A stretch of 64,000 nt of DNA from Halapricum desulfuricans (GCF_017094525.1 NZ_CP064788.1:911030-975029); one strand, 5' to 3'; numbered from the stretch's first letter, positions 9,270 to 21,630 are shown. Notes: a model not told the origin generated them from the letters alone. Numbers and translations are program-made.

Positions 9270-9923
9270 TCACCAGTATTCCCGGAAGAACGACGCCAGC
9301 AACCGTTTCCCGTGCTCGGTCAGGACACTCTCGGGATGGAACTGCACGCCGACGTGCGGCCGTGACTCGTGTCGAACCGCCATAACGAGCGACCGTTCGT
9401 CGTCGGTCCGGGCCGTCTCGATCAGCCCGTCGGGCAAGTCGGCCCGCTCGACCGCCAGCGAGTGATAGCGGCCGACCTCGAACGTCTCCGGCAGCCGCGC
9501 GAAGACCCCCGCCCCGTCGTGGGAGATCGTCGACGGCTTGCCGTGGACAACGTCCGGCGCGTAGCCGACCGACCCGCCGTTGGCCGCACACAGCGCCTGA
9601 TGGCCCAGACACACTCCCAGCGTCGGGATCGACAGTTCCTCGAAGATTGCCGTCGAGACGCCCGCTTCCGCCGGTGTCCCCGGCCCCGGCGAGACGACGA
9701 TCGCGTCCGGGTCGAGTTCGCGGATCCCCTCGATGTCGATTTCGTCGTTGCGGCGGACGATCACGTCGTCGTGGTGGCTGGTTGCTTCCTCGCCGCCGCT
9801 CGCCCACTTCGAGGACTCCTTGCGGTCGTCCTCGCTACTCTCGACGATTTCTCCAACGTACTGCACGAGATTGTACGCGAACGAATCGTAGTTGTCGATC
9901 ACCAGTACCGACAGCCCGCTCAT
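9270..9923 (-). CDS. trpG: anthranilate synthase component II (glutaminase)
   Basis: Class I glutamine amidotransferase that supplies ammonia to TrpE for anthranilate formation from chorismate. The 217-residue protein opens with [17 protein letters not shown]. It has the oxyanion region [12 protein letters not shown], the nucleophile in [10 protein letters not shown] and the catalytic His/Glu in [10 protein letters not shown]. An acidic insertion of about 25 residues (near 34-58, starting [11 protein letters not shown]) interrupts the N-terminal fold and is longer than in most TrpG. Coupled to trpE by ATGA. A PabA role cannot be excluded, since one glutaminase often serves both enzymes. Confidence 0.9.
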   Translation of the reverse strand: MSGLSVLVIDNYDSFAYNLVQYVGEIVESSEDDRKESSKWASGGEEATSHHDDVIVRRNDEIDIEGIRELDPDAIVVSPGPGTPAEAGVSTAIFEELSIPTLGVCLGHQALCAANGGSVGYAPDVVHGKPSTISHDGAGVFARLPETFEVGRYHSLAVERADLPDGLIETARTDDERSLVMAVRHESRPHVGVQFHPESVLTEHGKRLLASFFREYW

Positions 9924-11419
9924 CGCGACTGCCCTCCCTCGGACTGTTCGCCACGTTCCCCGACAGCAAAATCAGGCCCGCTGTCCATAGCCGCGTCGAC
10001 GGCGTTGATCAGCGCTCGCCCCTTGTCCAGCGTCTCCTGATACTCCCGCCGCGGGTCCGAGTCGTGGACGATCCCCGCGCCGACCCGGAGGTGATACTCC
10101 CGTCCGTACCGGACTAGCGTCCGGATGACGATGTTCAGCGTCGCCCGGTCGTCGAACCCGAAGATCCCGATCGATCCCGTGTAGGGACCGCGGCGGGTCG
10201 ACTCGACCTCGTCGATGATAGCCATCGTCCGGGGCTTGGGCGCGCCGGTGATTGTCCCGCCCGGGAACACCGCTTCGACGGCGTCTTGGAGTGTCCGGTC
10301 GCCGCGCAGACGCCCCTCGACGAGCGACACGAGGTGCATCACCTCGCTGTAGCGGTCGACGCGGCGGTACTCGCTCACCTCGACGGTCCCGTACTCGCTG
10401 ACCTTCCCGAGGTCGTTGCGCTCGAGGTCGACGAGCATCGCGTGTTCGGCCCGCTCCTTCTCGTCGCCGGTCAGCTCGGCTTCCAGTCGCTCGTCCGCCG
10501 CCGGCGTCTCGCCGCGCGGTCGCGTCCCCGCGATCGGCTCGGTTTCGAGTCGCTGACCCGCTCGATCCAGGAGCAGTTCGGGACTGGCGGACACCAGATC
10601 GACACCCGGGAACTCCAGCAACGCCGAGTACGGGGCTGGGTTGACCGACCGCAACGCATCGAAGACAGCGACCGGATGGGCCGCCGCCGGAGCCGCGAGG
10701 CGATGGGAGACGTTCGCCTGAAACGTATTCCCGTCACGGACGTGTGCTTTGACTCGTCGAACCCGCTCGGCGAAGGCGTCTGCCCCACACTCGCTCCGGA
10801 ACGTCGCTCGCTCGCGCTCGACTGACGGTGGCCCGACGGTCGGATCGCCGTCGACGGCCGCTTCGGCCAGCTCGAGTGCCCGCTCGCGGCCGTGCTCGTA
10901 TGCGTCAAACGCGCCCTCGAAGGCATCCACGCGGGGACAGGCGGTCACGTGCACCGTCGTCGGCTGCTCGCGCGGTTCGCGCCAGGCGGCCAGCCGGTCG
11001 TAGACGCCAAGTTGCATGCGCGGCAGGTCCCGGTCGCGGGTGGCCGATTCCGGGAGCGACTCGATCTCACGGGCGACGTCGTAGGAGAGCCAGCCGATCG
11101 CGCCGCACGGATAAGGTATCTCACAGTCTCCCCGGGACAGCGACTCCCCACCGACGACCGATTCGAGCGTCGACAGCGTCCCCTCGCCGGGCCACGTCTC
11201 GACGAGTTCGACCGGATCGACGCCGAAGTACCCCCAGCCCGAGCGACCGCCGGTGGTCCCCAGATAGACGCTGCCGTCTCCGGCCCGTGCGCGTCGGTAG
11301 GCCTCGAACGGGTCGTCGACTTCGACCGTGACCTCGACGGGGACGCGGTGGTCGCCGGAGGTCGCCGTCGCTGCCGTCAGAAAGGACTCCCGATCCGTCT
11401 CGACTCGCGGTTTGCCCAT
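9920..11419 (-). CDS. trpE: anthranilate synthase component I
   Basis: Uses chorismate and ammonia to make anthranilate, the first committed step to tryptophan. The 499-residue protein has the chorismate-binding C-terminal half with [40 protein letters not shown] and [11 protein letters not shown]. The alanine in PIAGT favours TrpE; aminodeoxychorismate synthase PabB normally has lysine there. The start is [10 protein letters not shown] at 11419. It precedes trpG with a four-base ATGA overlap. The rest of the trp genes are not here, so this could be a stand-alone second anthranilate synthase. aroE nearby fits aromatic metabolism. Confidence 0.88.
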   Translation of the reverse strand: MGKPRVETDRESFLTAATATSGDHRVPVEVTVEVDDPFEAYRRARAGDGSVYLGTTGGRSGWGYFGVDPVELVETWPGEGTLSTLESVVGGESLSRGDCEIPYPCGAIGWLSYDVAREIESLPESATRDRDLPRMQLGVYDRLAAWREPREQPTTVHVTACPRVDAFEGAFDAYEHGRERALELAEAAVDGDPTVGPPSVERERATFRSECGADAFAERVRRVKAHVRDGNTFQANVSHRLAAPAAAHPVAVFDALRSVNPAPYSALLEFPGVDLVSASPELLLDRAGQRLETEPIAGTRPRGETPAADERLEAELTGDEKERAEHAMLVDLERNDLGKVSEYGTVEVSEYRRVDRYSEVMHLVSLVEGRLRGDRTLQDAVEAVFPGGTITGAPKPRTMAIIDEVESTRRGPYTGSIGIFGFDDRATLNIVIRTLVRYGREYHLRVGAGIVHDSDPRREYQETLDKGRALINAVDAAMDSGPDFAVGERGEQSEGGQSR

Positions 11420-11486
11420 TGTCTGTCCGAAGCAGACGGGGCTGCTTGTAGGTTGCGAGGCCGGCAACGTTGACGGAACGCAGAAT

Positions 11487-12062
11487 TCAGCGGTGTTTCG
11501 CGCGGTCGATCCAGGTCTGCAGGCGCTTCTCGGAGATGTCGGTCTCCTCGGCGAGCGCATCGGCGTCACGAACCGCCAGATCCGCGACCGTCTCCACGCC
11601 GGCGTCGGCGAGCCGATCGGCGTACGTCGATCCGATTCCCTTGATCACGTCGGTCGGTTCGTCCGTCCCGAGACCCTCGTCCGGTTCCGGTTTGGTCTCC
11701 TCGTCCGGCTCTGTTTCCTCGTCGGGTGCTGTCTCACCCTGTTCTGCACTCGGTTTTTCGCCGGGTTCTGTCTCGTCGGCCGCTTCGTCTCCCTCCGGCT
11801 CATCGTCGCCGGCCTCTTCGGCGTCCTCGGTCGCCGAGACATCGCCTTCCTCGGCAGCCTCGCCTGTCGTGTCAGTGCCCTTGACGGCGTCTTCGGACCC
11901 CGTCGAGGGTTCGCGCTCGACTGTAACTGTCGTCTCTTCGGACGTGGATTCGGTGGCCAGTTCGTCTCCCGTCCGGGGTGGTCGCCGTTCCGACTGCTGG
12001 CCTCGGGGTCCACCGAGCCCGAGCGCCGCCTTGATCCGATCGAGTAGGTCCGACAATCCCAT
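11487..12062 (-). CDS. acidic protein with C-terminal helix-hairpin-helix domain
   Basis: A 191-residue protein with three parts. A short N-terminal amphipathic segment reads [18 protein letters not shown] low-complexity Glu/Asp/Thr-rich linker spans about residues 25-135. A C-terminal helix-hairpin-helix domain of about 50 residues contains [18 protein letters not shown] and TVADLAVRD. The latter is the DUF4332/HhH type that binds DNA or mediates protein contacts. It sits between aroE and trpE in the same direction; the function is unknown. Confidence 0.75.
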   Translation of the reverse strand: MGLSDLLDRIKAALGLGGPRGQQSERRPPRTGDELATESTSEETTVTVEREPSTGSEDAVKGTDTTGEAAEEGDVSATEDAEEAGDDEPEGDEAADETEPGEKPSAEQGETAPDEETEPDEETKPEPDEGLGTDEPTDVIKGIGSTYADRLADAGVETVADLAVRDADALAEETDISEKRLQTWIDRAKHR

Positions 12063-12087
12063 GTGCGCGTTTTCGATCCCGGATTAC

Positions 12088-12879
12088 TTAAAGCCGGGCG
12101 CGAAGCGCCGCGTTCATCGACTCGACCGGCGCGTCCCGCCCGGTCCACCGTTCGAAGGCCTCGACGCCCTGGTACAGCAGCATCCACGCCCCGTCGACGG
12201 TCGTCGCGCCGGCGGCCGCCGCGTCGCTGAGCAGTCGTGTCTTGATCGGCGTGTACACCGCATCGAGGACGGCAAGCCCCTCGTGGAGCGCTTCGGCCGG
12301 GACCGGCGAGCGATCCTCCTCCATACCGACGCTCGTGGCGTTGACCAGCACGTCCGCCTCGGCGAGCAGCGCCGGGAGTTCGTCGAGACCGTGACCGCTC
12401 GCCCCGGGCACTGCCTCGGCCAGTCCGTGTGCGCGTTCGACGGTCCGGTTCGCGATCCGGACGCTCGCTCCGGCGTCGGCCAGTCCGAACGCAACGGCCC
12501 GACCCGCACCGCCGGCCCCGACGACGACCGCCTCGCCGTCGAGAGCCACGCCGTGTGCTTCCAGCGCTCGCACCGCGCCGACAGCGTCGGTGTTGTAACC
12601 GACTGGACCGTTGCCGGCGAAAGCGACGGTGTTGACCGCGCCGATTCGCGCCGCGAGGTCGTCCGGCTCGACGGCCTCCAGCGCGTCCTGCTTGAACGGG
12701 ATCGTCACGTTCAGTCCGGCGACGCCCAGCGTCTCGGCGGCCTCGATCGCGGGTGCCGCCGCCTCCGGCTCGAAGGTGACGTATCTGGCCTCGATCCCGA
12801 GTTCGTCGTAGGCCGCCTCGTGCATCGGCGGCGACAGCGAGTGCTCGACCGGGTTCCCGATCAATCCGTAGACGTCCAT
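12088..12879 (-). CDS. aroE: shikimate dehydrogenase
   Basis: NADPH-dependent reduction of 3-dehydroshikimate to shikimate. The 263 residues show the N-terminal substrate domain with [16 protein letters not shown] (shikimate-binding SLS), [10 protein letters not shown] with the catalytic lysine, and AVNTV. The Rossmann motif [13 protein letters not shown] is at about 125-137, and the NATSVGM segment is present. The C-terminus has [12 protein letters not shown] and GAWMLLYQG, both family signatures. It lies just upstream of the HhH-trpE-trpG group. Confidence 0.95.
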   Translation of the reverse strand: MDVYGLIGNPVEHSLSPPMHEAAYDELGIEARYVTFEPEAAAPAIEAAETLGVAGLNVTIPFKQDALEAVEPDDLAARIGAVNTVAFAGNGPVGYNTDAVGAVRALEAHGVALDGEAVVVGAGGAGRAVAFGLADAGASVRIANRTVERAHGLAEAVPGASGHGLDELPALLAEADVLVNATSVGMEEDRSPVPAEALHEGLAVLDAVYTPIKTRLLSDAAAAGATTVDGAWMLLYQGVEAFERWTGRDAPVESMNAALRARL

Positions 12880-12974
12880 ACGCCAGCCTCAGGAGCGATC
12901 GAGTTAAGCGTTCATCGATGAGTCCGTCGTAGCCGGGACATACTACTATGACCGAGGGTCCCATAGCGTCGCCA

Positions 12975-14537
12975 ATGACAGATCTGGCCGAGCTGGTGGC
13001 GCGCTCGCTCGAAGCGGCCACGCGCGAGGAGTTCGACAGCCGTGTCCGGGAACAGACGGAGTTTCTCTACGGACAGCTCGACGAGGGCGCGCTCGACAAC
13101 GAGGGGTTCGCGATCGGACTCGAGATGGAAGTGTACGCGGTCGCCGGGCAGCGAGACGACAGCGAGCGGACGGTTCGGCCGACCGAAGCGAGTCGATTGC
13201 ACCAGATTCCGGGGAGCATCTTCGAGGATACCGACGCCGTCAGCAAGGAACTCGGATTGCACAACGCCGAGATCAACACTGATCCCAATACCTTCGACGC
13301 GGCCGGGCTCGACGCGCAGGCCACCGCAATCGAGATGGAAACCCGGAAAGCTCGTGCGGCGGCGGGCGAAGAGAACTGCGCGCTCGTCCTCGACGCGATG
13401 TGGACGATCCCGCCGGAATCGGGGACCGTCGAGTACCTCTCGGCGACGACGGACCTCGACGGCGTTCGGCTGGCGACCAACATGCGCACCGATCCGCGGT
13501 ACGTGGCGATCGACACCGACCTGCTTGAGCGGGCCGACGGGTCGATCGAGCTGTCGGTGCCGGGCGTCGAACGATCGTTTCCCTCGATCCTCCTCGAATC
13601 GCTGGCGACGTCGATCCAGCCGCACCTGCAGATCCCACAGACAGAGGATTTCCCCGAGTACTACAACGCCGCGATCCGGACGATGGGGCCGCTGGTGGCG
13701 CTGGCGAGCAACTCCCCGTTTCTCCCTGCGGACCTCTACAGCGAAGTGTCAGATCCCGAACGGCTGCTCGAGGACTCCCACCACGAACTCCGGATCGCCG
13801 TCTTCGAGCAGTCGGTCAACGTCACCCCCAACCCGAAAGTCCGCGTCCCGTCGGACCTCGACGCCGTGACTGACGTCGTCGACGACGTGCGCGAGGACGA
13901 CGTCGTCGCGCCGTTTCTCAGTGAGTGGCTCGACGCTGGCTCCGGCAGCGAGTACACGGACAACTACTGGGAGTTCGAGCACAAGCGCGGCACGTACTGG
14001 CGGTGGGTCCGCTGCGTGATCGGTGGCGACCCCGTCGAGGGGGCCGGCGACGAGCGCTCGGTCCGGATCGAGTATCGCCCGCTACCCACTCAGCCGACCG
14101 TCACGGACGTAGTCGGTCTCCAGGCGCTGACCGCCGGGTTGATCCGCGGGCTGGTCGCCGCCGACCACCCCATCACTGACCTCCCGTGGGACGCGACCGA
14201 GTCGGCGTTCTACGCGGCCGCCAGGGACGGACCGGACGCCGAGCTGGCGTGGGTGACCGCCGACGGCGAGCGCACGGCCGATCGCGACGAGATCTTCTCC
14301 GAGGTGTTCGAGTACGCCAAATACGGGCTCGACGTTCAGGGGATCGACGACGGCGCGTCGTATCTCGATCCGATCCGGGCGCGCTGGCGGGCGGAGACGA
14401 CGCCCAGCAGCTGGAAGAAAACCCGCGTGCGCGAGCACATCCAAGACGGTCTCGGATTTTCGGCGGCGATCGAGCGAATGCAACGCGAGTATATCAGGCA
14501 AAGTCGCGAAACCGATTCGTTCGCGGAGTGGCTATAG
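12975..14537 (+). CDS. GCS2-like glutamate-cysteine ligase family protein
   Basis: A 520-residue protein of the glutamine synthetase-fold ATP-dependent ligase type. Visible features are GLEMEVYAV (the E-x-E metal site), HNAEINTDPNTFDAAG, and WRWVRCVIGG with RIEYRPLPTQPT, which resemble the GCS2/carboxylate-amine ligase family. It is clearly longer than haloarchaeal GshA, so gamma-glutamylcysteine synthesis is only one possibility; another amide-forming substrate is equally plausible. I prefer ATG 12975 (MTDLAELVARSLEAA); ATG 12948 adds nine residues. Promoter is shared back to back with aroE. Confidence 0.65.
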   Translation: MTDLAELVARSLEAATREEFDSRVREQTEFLYGQLDEGALDNEGFAIGLEMEVYAVAGQRDDSERTVRPTEASRLHQIPGSIFEDTDAVSKELGLHNAEINTDPNTFDAAGLDAQATAIEMETRKARAAAGEENCALVLDAMWTIPPESGTVEYLSATTDLDGVRLATNMRTDPRYVAIDTDLLERADGSIELSVPGVERSFPSILLESLATSIQPHLQIPQTEDFPEYYNAAIRTMGPLVALASNSPFLPADLYSEVSDPERLLEDSHHELRIAVFEQSVNVTPNPKVRVPSDLDAVTDVVDDVREDDVVAPFLSEWLDAGSGSEYTDNYWEFEHKRGTYWRWVRCVIGGDPVEGAGDERSVRIEYRPLPTQPTVTDVVGLQALTAGLIRGLVAADHPITDLPWDATESAFYAAARDGPDAELAWVTADGERTADRDEIFSEVFEYAKYGLDVQGIDDGASYLDPIRARWRAETTPSSWKKTRVREHIQDGLGFSAAIERMQREYIRQSRETDSFAEWL

Positions 14538-14579
14538 CGATTCGCAGGCAACTGTTGTGGTCTTCGATGCGGTCACCGG

Positions 14580-15977
14580 TCACTTTTCGGCGACTTCGAC
14601 GCCCGTGATCTCGAACCATGCGCCACCGCGCTCGCTGTCGGCAATCTTGATTTCCCAGCCGTGTGCACCGACGATCTGTCTGACGATCGTCAGCCCGAAA
14701 CCGGTCCCTCGCTCGTCGGTCGAGTAGCCACTCTCGAAGACGGACTCACGCTCATCCGGGGGGATTCCAGGGCCGTCGTCAGCAACGTAGAAACCGCCTT
14801 CGAGCCCGCCGACTGTGACAGTGACGTCATCCCCGCCGTGCTGGTCGGCATTCCGAAACAAGTTCTCAAGCAGCGTCGTCAACCGGTTCGGATCGGCACG
14901 TATCGTCGGGATATCGTCGACAACGAGGTCAGAATCGCGTGTATCAACGTTGTTCCAGCACTGCGTGACGCATTCCTGCAGCCGTACGGGTTCGAGTTCA
15001 CCGACGACCTCTCCCTGCTGGGCAAGCGACAACAGGTCCGTGATGAGGTCGTCCATCCGCTTCAGCTCCCCCTCGATGTCGTCGAGGTGCGGGCTATCAC
15101 AGTCTTCTCTGACCAACTCCAGTCGTCCATTCGCCACGTTCAGGGGATTCCGAAGGTCGTGAGAGACGAAGCTGGCGAACTCCTCCAGACGGTCCCGCTC
15201 CCGTTTGAGCTCGCGTTCGCTGTACTTCAGCTCCGAAACGTCCCGACAGATGGCTACGGTCCCGTCCACGCGTCCGTTCTCGTCGTAATGCGGGTACCGG
15301 AGCGTCGAGAACCACTCCTCGCCCCGGTGAGGGAACGACGGGCGGATCTCGTACCGAAGCGCAGACTCCGTTTCGATCACTTGCGCTTTGTTCGACGCGA
15401 TTGTGTCGGCAGCCTCCTCGTCCATGAACGCGTACTCGTCGGCACCGAGCAGGTCATTCGTCGACATACTCGCGTAGTCCGCCACGGCTTGATTGATGAC
15501 CTCGAACTCCCCGTCCCGGTTCTGCAACATCACCGGGTCGTCGAGTTGCTCGACGACATCCCGATACAGCAGGAGCCTCTGTTCGGCGTGATAGTCCTCG
15601 ATCTCCGCAAGCAGGACATCGATCAGGTCCGGCACGCTCGATTTCGGATCATTCCGTTTCCTTACGTAGCGATCCGCGCCGAGATTGAGCGCCTCGATCG
15701 CTGTTTCCGCACCAGTTTCTGAGGTGAATAAAATGAACGGTATATCACTCTCCCGTTCTAGCCGGATCGACGTCAGGATGTCGAGTCCATCACCTTTCGG
15801 GAGGTGGTAGTCGGAGACAACGGCGTCGTATTCTCGCTCGTTCAGGCAATCGAGCGCGTCGCTCGCGGACGCTGCGGTCTCGACCCTGAATTGACTCTCC
15901 GCACGTGATAGCGTCTCCTCGAGCGCGTTCGCAGCGGCCGACTCGTCGACGAGAAGTACTTCCAACGGCGCGCCCAC
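14580..15977 (-). CDS. receiver-PAS histidine kinase
   Basis: A 465-residue soluble signalling protein. Receiver domain spans about residues 1-120 with the phosphoacceptor Asp56 in VVSDYHLPKGDG. A linker helix and one PAS domain (about 130-255, LDDPVMLQNRDGEFEVINQAV) follow. HisKA has the phosphorylated His at about 270 in FASFVSHDLRNPLNV. HATPase_c covers about 360-460 with the N box NLFRNADQH, G1 DDGPGIP and G2 TGFGLTIV. This layout is common in haloarchaea and lacks membrane segments, so it senses an intracellular cue. No output regulator gene is adjacent. Confidence 0.9.
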   Translation of the reverse strand: MGAPLEVLLVDESAAANALEETLSRAESQFRVETAASASDALDCLNEREYDAVVSDYHLPKGDGLDILTSIRLERESDIPFILFTSETGAETAIEALNLGADRYVRKRNDPKSSVPDLIDVLLAEIEDYHAEQRLLLYRDVVEQLDDPVMLQNRDGEFEVINQAVADYASMSTNDLLGADEYAFMDEEAADTIASNKAQVIETESALRYEIRPSFPHRGEEWFSTLRYPHYDENGRVDGTVAICRDVSELKYSERELKRERDRLEEFASFVSHDLRNPLNVANGRLELVREDCDSPHLDDIEGELKRMDDLITDLLSLAQQGEVVGELEPVRLQECVTQCWNNVDTRDSDLVVDDIPTIRADPNRLTTLLENLFRNADQHGGDDVTVTVGGLEGGFYVADDGPGIPPDERESVFESGYSTDERGTGFGLTIVRQIVGAHGWEIKIADSERGGAWFEITGVEVAEK

Positions 15978-16050
15978 ATCCGATTTCTATGCGCTATCGC
16001 CAGATAAATGCCCATCCACCGTTATCAGCGTTGATATCACTATGACAGTA

Positions 16051-16947
16051 TCAGATCCCGTACAGCGTGACCGTCCAGAAGTCCTCAAAGGCCTGTTCGA
16101 GCGCTGGTTCGGGCTCGCCCGTGGCGTCGACGGCGGCGGTCGCGTCGGCGGCGTCGCTGACCGCGCCGAGGACGCTTCGCTCGCCGACGACGAACAGCGG
16201 CGCGTCGCCCGGCCGCTCGGCGAGCGCCTCCTGACAGCGCCCGAGGTGCGTGTCGATCTGACCGTCGCGGATCCGCTCGAAGCGCGACTGTGAGAACCCG
16301 CCCTTGGAGTGGTTGCTCTTGAGTTCGCTGTCGAAGCCGTGAAAGGCCGTCCGCTCGCGCCCCTCGTAGACGCCCATCGCGAACAGGTCTGACCGGACGA
16401 GCGCGAGCGTGAACCGCCCGGTCGGCTCGAACCACGACCGTTCGAGTTCGACGCCGTCGCTCCAGCGCGCGAATGGCTCCGGGGGGTTCGGGATATCGAA
16501 AGCGGCACTCACCATCCCGGCGTCGTCGGTCACGGCCAGACAGGGCGCGGCCCGGGAGATCAACGCCGCACGCTCGCCGAACCCCTCTCTAAGCGCGTCC
16601 GGTATCCGGTGGTCGTCGGCGACGACCGCGGTGAGGACACTCTCCGGTTGCCCTTCGAGCGACGCCAGTCGGTCGAGGACGTCCCCGACGCGCTCGCCCG
16701 CGAGTCGCTCGCGTCGTCGGTAGGACAGGGTCTGTTCGCCGTCTTCGAGTCGGTCGATCCGGTCCCGCAATTGCGTGATCCGGTCTTCGAGTTCGTTGAC
16801 GCGACGTTCGGCGGCCTGTCTGTCGGTGACGGCGTCCTTGCGACGCTCCCGCTCGGCCTCGAGGCGGTCCTGCAGGTCGGCCTTCTCGTCTTCGAGCGTT
16901 TCGATGCGCTCTTTGAGTTCGGCGCGGCCGAACAACTCGTCGAACAT
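16051..16947 (-). CDS. Vms1/Ankzf1-like (VLRF1-type) protein
   Basis: A 298-residue protein with an N-terminal coiled coil (about residues 8-70, heptads of Glu/Arg/Leu) followed by an eRF1-like VLRF1 domain. The segment KGGFSQSRFERIRDGQ at about 213-228 matches the release-factor-type loop of Vms1/Ankzf1 proteins, which cleave peptidyl-tRNA on stalled ribosomes. The central GGQ of canonical release factors reads GGF-S-Q here. DLFAMGVYEGRER before it is also typical. Rescue of stalled nascent chains is the likely role by family; it is not proven. A DUF5802-like gene lies directly upstream on the same strand. Confidence 0.7.
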   Translation of the reverse strand: MFDELFGRAELKERIETLEDEKADLQDRLEAERERRKDAVTDRQAAERRVNELEDRITQLRDRIDRLEDGEQTLSYRRRERLAGERVGDVLDRLASLEGQPESVLTAVVADDHRIPDALREGFGERAALISRAAPCLAVTDDAGMVSAAFDIPNPPEPFARWSDGVELERSWFEPTGRFTLALVRSDLFAMGVYEGRERTAFHGFDSELKSNHSKGGFSQSRFERIRDGQIDTHLGRCQEALAERPGDAPLFVVGERSVLGAVSDAADATAAVDATGEPEPALEQAFEDFWTVTLYGI

Positions 16948-16972
16948 ACCCGCATGCGGGAGACGAAGGCGC

Positions 16973-17326
16973 TTAAATCCCGGTCTGATCCGGCAGGGAC
17001 TGTTCCATCCCCAGCAGTTGCTCGGCCCGGTCGGCCTTCACGAGGAAGACCTCTCTGAGCGCCGGGGGATTGCGGATCCGCGCGTCGTCTTCGAGAATCG
17101 CCGGCGGAACTGCGAGCGTGTCAGCCGGCACGCCGTCGTCGGCGTGGACCCGGAAGTGTCGCGTCCCGAGTTTCATTACGAGCGGCTGTTCGGGTGTCGT
17201 GTGCTCTGCGTACAGTTGCGTCGCTATCTGTTCGTACTGCTGGCGACACAGTGTCGCTGGCTCGTGGTCCTGTGGCTCGACGTAGCGACGCCCGAGATAG
17301 TACCCCCGGGAGAACTGTTCGAACAT
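16973..17326 (-). CDS. conserved haloarchaeal protein (DUF5802-like)
   Basis: A 117-residue soluble protein beginning MFEQFSRGYYLGRRYVEP, with a conserved-looking core (LVMKLGTRHFRVH) and a C-terminal helix. The start and core resemble DUF5802, a family I know only from haloarchaea. It ends 25 bp before the VLRF1-type gene in the same direction, so the two are probably co-transcribed. No function is known. Confidence 0.7.
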   Translation of the reverse strand: MFEQFSRGYYLGRRYVEPQDHEPATLCRQQYEQIATQLYAEHTTPEQPLVMKLGTRHFRVHADDGVPADTLAVPPAILEDDARIRNPPALREVFLVKADRAEQLLGMEQSLPDQTGI

Positions 17327-17416
17327 TCTATGCGTGTGTCTCTCTCACACGAACGCGTATAAGTCTTCCGCGGGCTCGTCCGGGCCGGCTGTGGGAGCAG
17401 CACAATCGACGCGGGA

Positions 17417-17476
17417 TCACTCCCCGGAGACGCGCTTGATCGCGGTCGCGTTGACGAAGTAGACAGTCGCGTTCAT
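17417..17476 (-). CDS. possible 19-residue peptide downstream of leuS
   Basis: An ATG-to-TGA frame encodes MNATVYFVNATAIKRVSGE. It lies 24 bp after the leuS stop on the same strand. The internal repeat of the VNAT/MNAT motif and absence of rare codons are suggestive, but a frame this short can be chance. Treat as a candidate only. Confidence 0.2.
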   Translation of the reverse strand: MNATVYFVNATAIKRVSGE

Positions 17477-17500
17477 TTCGAGATGGTATCGCCACCAGGA

Positions 17501-20134
<2,634 letters not shown>

Positions 20135-20240
20135 TGGTGGCTCCCCGCGTCCGGCGCGTTACCGGGGGTTCGGGTGAACGAGGGAAAACACTTCGGCTGT
20201 TCGGGGTCGTCTAGGTGGAGACGTGGCTGTTGTGAAGAGT

Positions 20241-20260
20241 GAATAAAACGAAAAAGTGAG
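20241..20260 (-). terminator. T-rich terminator of the pilin operon
   Basis: Read on the minus strand, two T tracts (TTTTT and TTTTA) occur 10-30 nt after the pilin stop codon. Oligo-T runs alone terminate archaeal transcription, so this is the likely end of the pilin transcript. Confidence 0.5.
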
Positions 20261-20269
20261 TTTCGTTAG

Positions 20270-20713
20270 TTAGGCCTCAGGACCTTCCCAGGTACCAAGT
20301 GTGGATGACGAGTCGCCGGAGGGATCATTGTAGACGACTCGGACAGTATCGTCAATGTCCACGCCGATATTTGCTGTATCCCCAGACGAGACATCATTTG
20401 ACCAAGGCGATTCAGTACTATTTCCGTCCGTCACTTCTAGGTCCTCGCCGCTAATTGTGTCTCCGCTTTCGTGAGTTACAGTGAGTGTGCCGTTTCGAGA
20501 AGTATCATTTAGATAGTAGTTGCTAGACGGTGTGGTTGAATTGTCATAGTCGAAATCAAAGCTCGCCTGCGGTGTCGTGTTCGTTGTGTCGCCCAGTCCG
20601 AGGACGAACGACGCGATGACAGCCGCGAGGATCACCGTGATCGCGACCATCAGGATCACGCCGATCACCGGACTGACTGCGTCGTCGTCGGTGAAGAGTT
20701 CTTTCAGTTTCAT
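20270..20713 (-). CDS. type IV pilin (PilA-like), second of a pair
   Basis: A 147-residue secreted pilin. The class III signal [11 protein letters not shown] precedes the cleavage site for a PibD-type peptidase. The hydrophobic stalk [20 protein letters not shown] follows and ends in [15 protein letters not shown]. The mature head is Asn/Ser/Thr-rich with several possible N-glycosylation sequons and ends in [10 protein letters not shown]. It lies 3 bp after the other pilin. The stalk-coding DNA of the two genes is almost identical, while the heads differ. The likely role is adhesion or surface attachment as a pilus subunit. Base composition of the head region is more AT-rich than its neighbours. 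Confidence 0.9.
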   Translation of the reverse strand: MKLKELFTDDDAVSPVIGVILMVAITVILAAVIASFVLGLGDTTNTTPQASFDFDYDNSTTPSSNYYLNDTSRNGTLTVTHESGDTISGEDLEVTDGNSTESPWSNDVSSGDTANIGVDIDDTVRVVYNDPSGDSSSTLGTWEGPEA

Positions 20714-20716
20714 AGA

Positions 20717-21205
20717 TTATGCGTCAGGCCCTTCCCAAGTGCTGAGCGTGCTGGAGCTATCTCCAGACTCATCAGTGTATACGATTCGGACTGTGTCATC
20801 ACTGTCGACTCCAAAAGTGAGAGTAGTGCCGGCACCGATTTTTTCACCATCATCTATGGTGCTGCTGAAGTTGCTACTAAGGTCCTCGATAGTATGATCT
20901 CCGTCCGTGATGGATAGCCGGTTTTCATTTATCGAGTCGCCACTTTCGTGAGTGACCGTCAGGTTTCCAGTAGTGTTGGCGCTACTGGATTGAGCCAAAT
21001 CAGCGACGCTAGCATTGGTTCCGTTCCCGGCACTATCATAATCAAAGTCAAAGCTCGCCTGCGGTGTCGTGTTCGTTGTGTCGCCCAGTCCGAGGACGAA
21101 CGACGCGATGACAGCCGCGAGGATCACCGTGATCGCGACCATTAGGATCACGCCGATCACCGGACTGACTGCGTCGTCGTCCGAGATGAGTTGTTTTAGT
21201 TCCAT
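20717..21205 (-). CDS. type IV pilin (PilA-like), first of a pair
   Basis: A 162-residue pilin with signal MELKQLISDDD and the same stalk, [20 protein letters not shown], as its neighbour. The head contains many NxS/NxT sequons and ends in TLSTWEGPDA. The stalk is identical in protein to the downstream copy over more than 40 residues, with only a few silent DNA changes. The head has diverged in sequence and length. The spacing of 3 bp implies one mRNA. The promoter is probably the CTTTATG element near 21327-21333, giving an unusually long leader of about 100 nt. Confidence 0.9.
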   Translation of the reverse strand: MELKQLISDDDAVSPVIGVILMVAITVILAAVIASFVLGLGDTTNTTPQASFDFDYDSAGNGTNASVADLAQSSSANTTGNLTVTHESGDSINENRLSITDGDHTIEDLSSNFSSTIDDGEKIGAGTTLTFGVDSDDTVRIVYTDESGDSSSTLSTWEGPDA

Positions 21206-21630
21206 TGTTGATCACTCGTTGGCACGCTAGCGCGAGCACGTCCACGACTGCGACCGACACATCCGAATCCGTGACCGCGTGCCCGGCCCGCGTGTCTGCT
21301 TCTTTCTGTCGCCAAGGGACTACATAAAGCTTTACTATCGTTCTGTCTATATCCCCTACGTCGTGCGTTTTCTCGGCGTGAAAACACCTCAGTTCTCGTT
21401 CTCAGCCCGGAGAACCGAGCCACGGTATCGCTTACCTTACTCTCTCAGCTGATACGTGAAACCGTTGTACGAAAAACTTTGGTATCAGATCTGATGACAG
21501 TCTCGCGGAATCGGCAGTTCAGGACAGCGATTGGACGGGGACTCGACACCCGACAGCGCGCCATCGGGCGGTTGGACGGTCGCGACCCAAAACCACAACC
21601 CCTACTACCGGGGGCGAACCAGAGTGGCGT
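21206..21630. other. intergenic region, pilin leader and gnd promoter
   Basis: A 425-bp region between divergent pilin and gnd genes. On the minus strand, CTTTATG near 21327-21333 is the best TATA candidate for the pilins. A second AT-rich patch lies at about 21460-21490. I see no gene. The long leader before the first pilin could carry regulation. Confidence 0.45.

Noticed and set aside
11470..12921. Long plus-strand frame opposite the HhH protein and aroE
   Set aside because: Serine/proline-rich shadow of acidic low-complexity coding; no family match.
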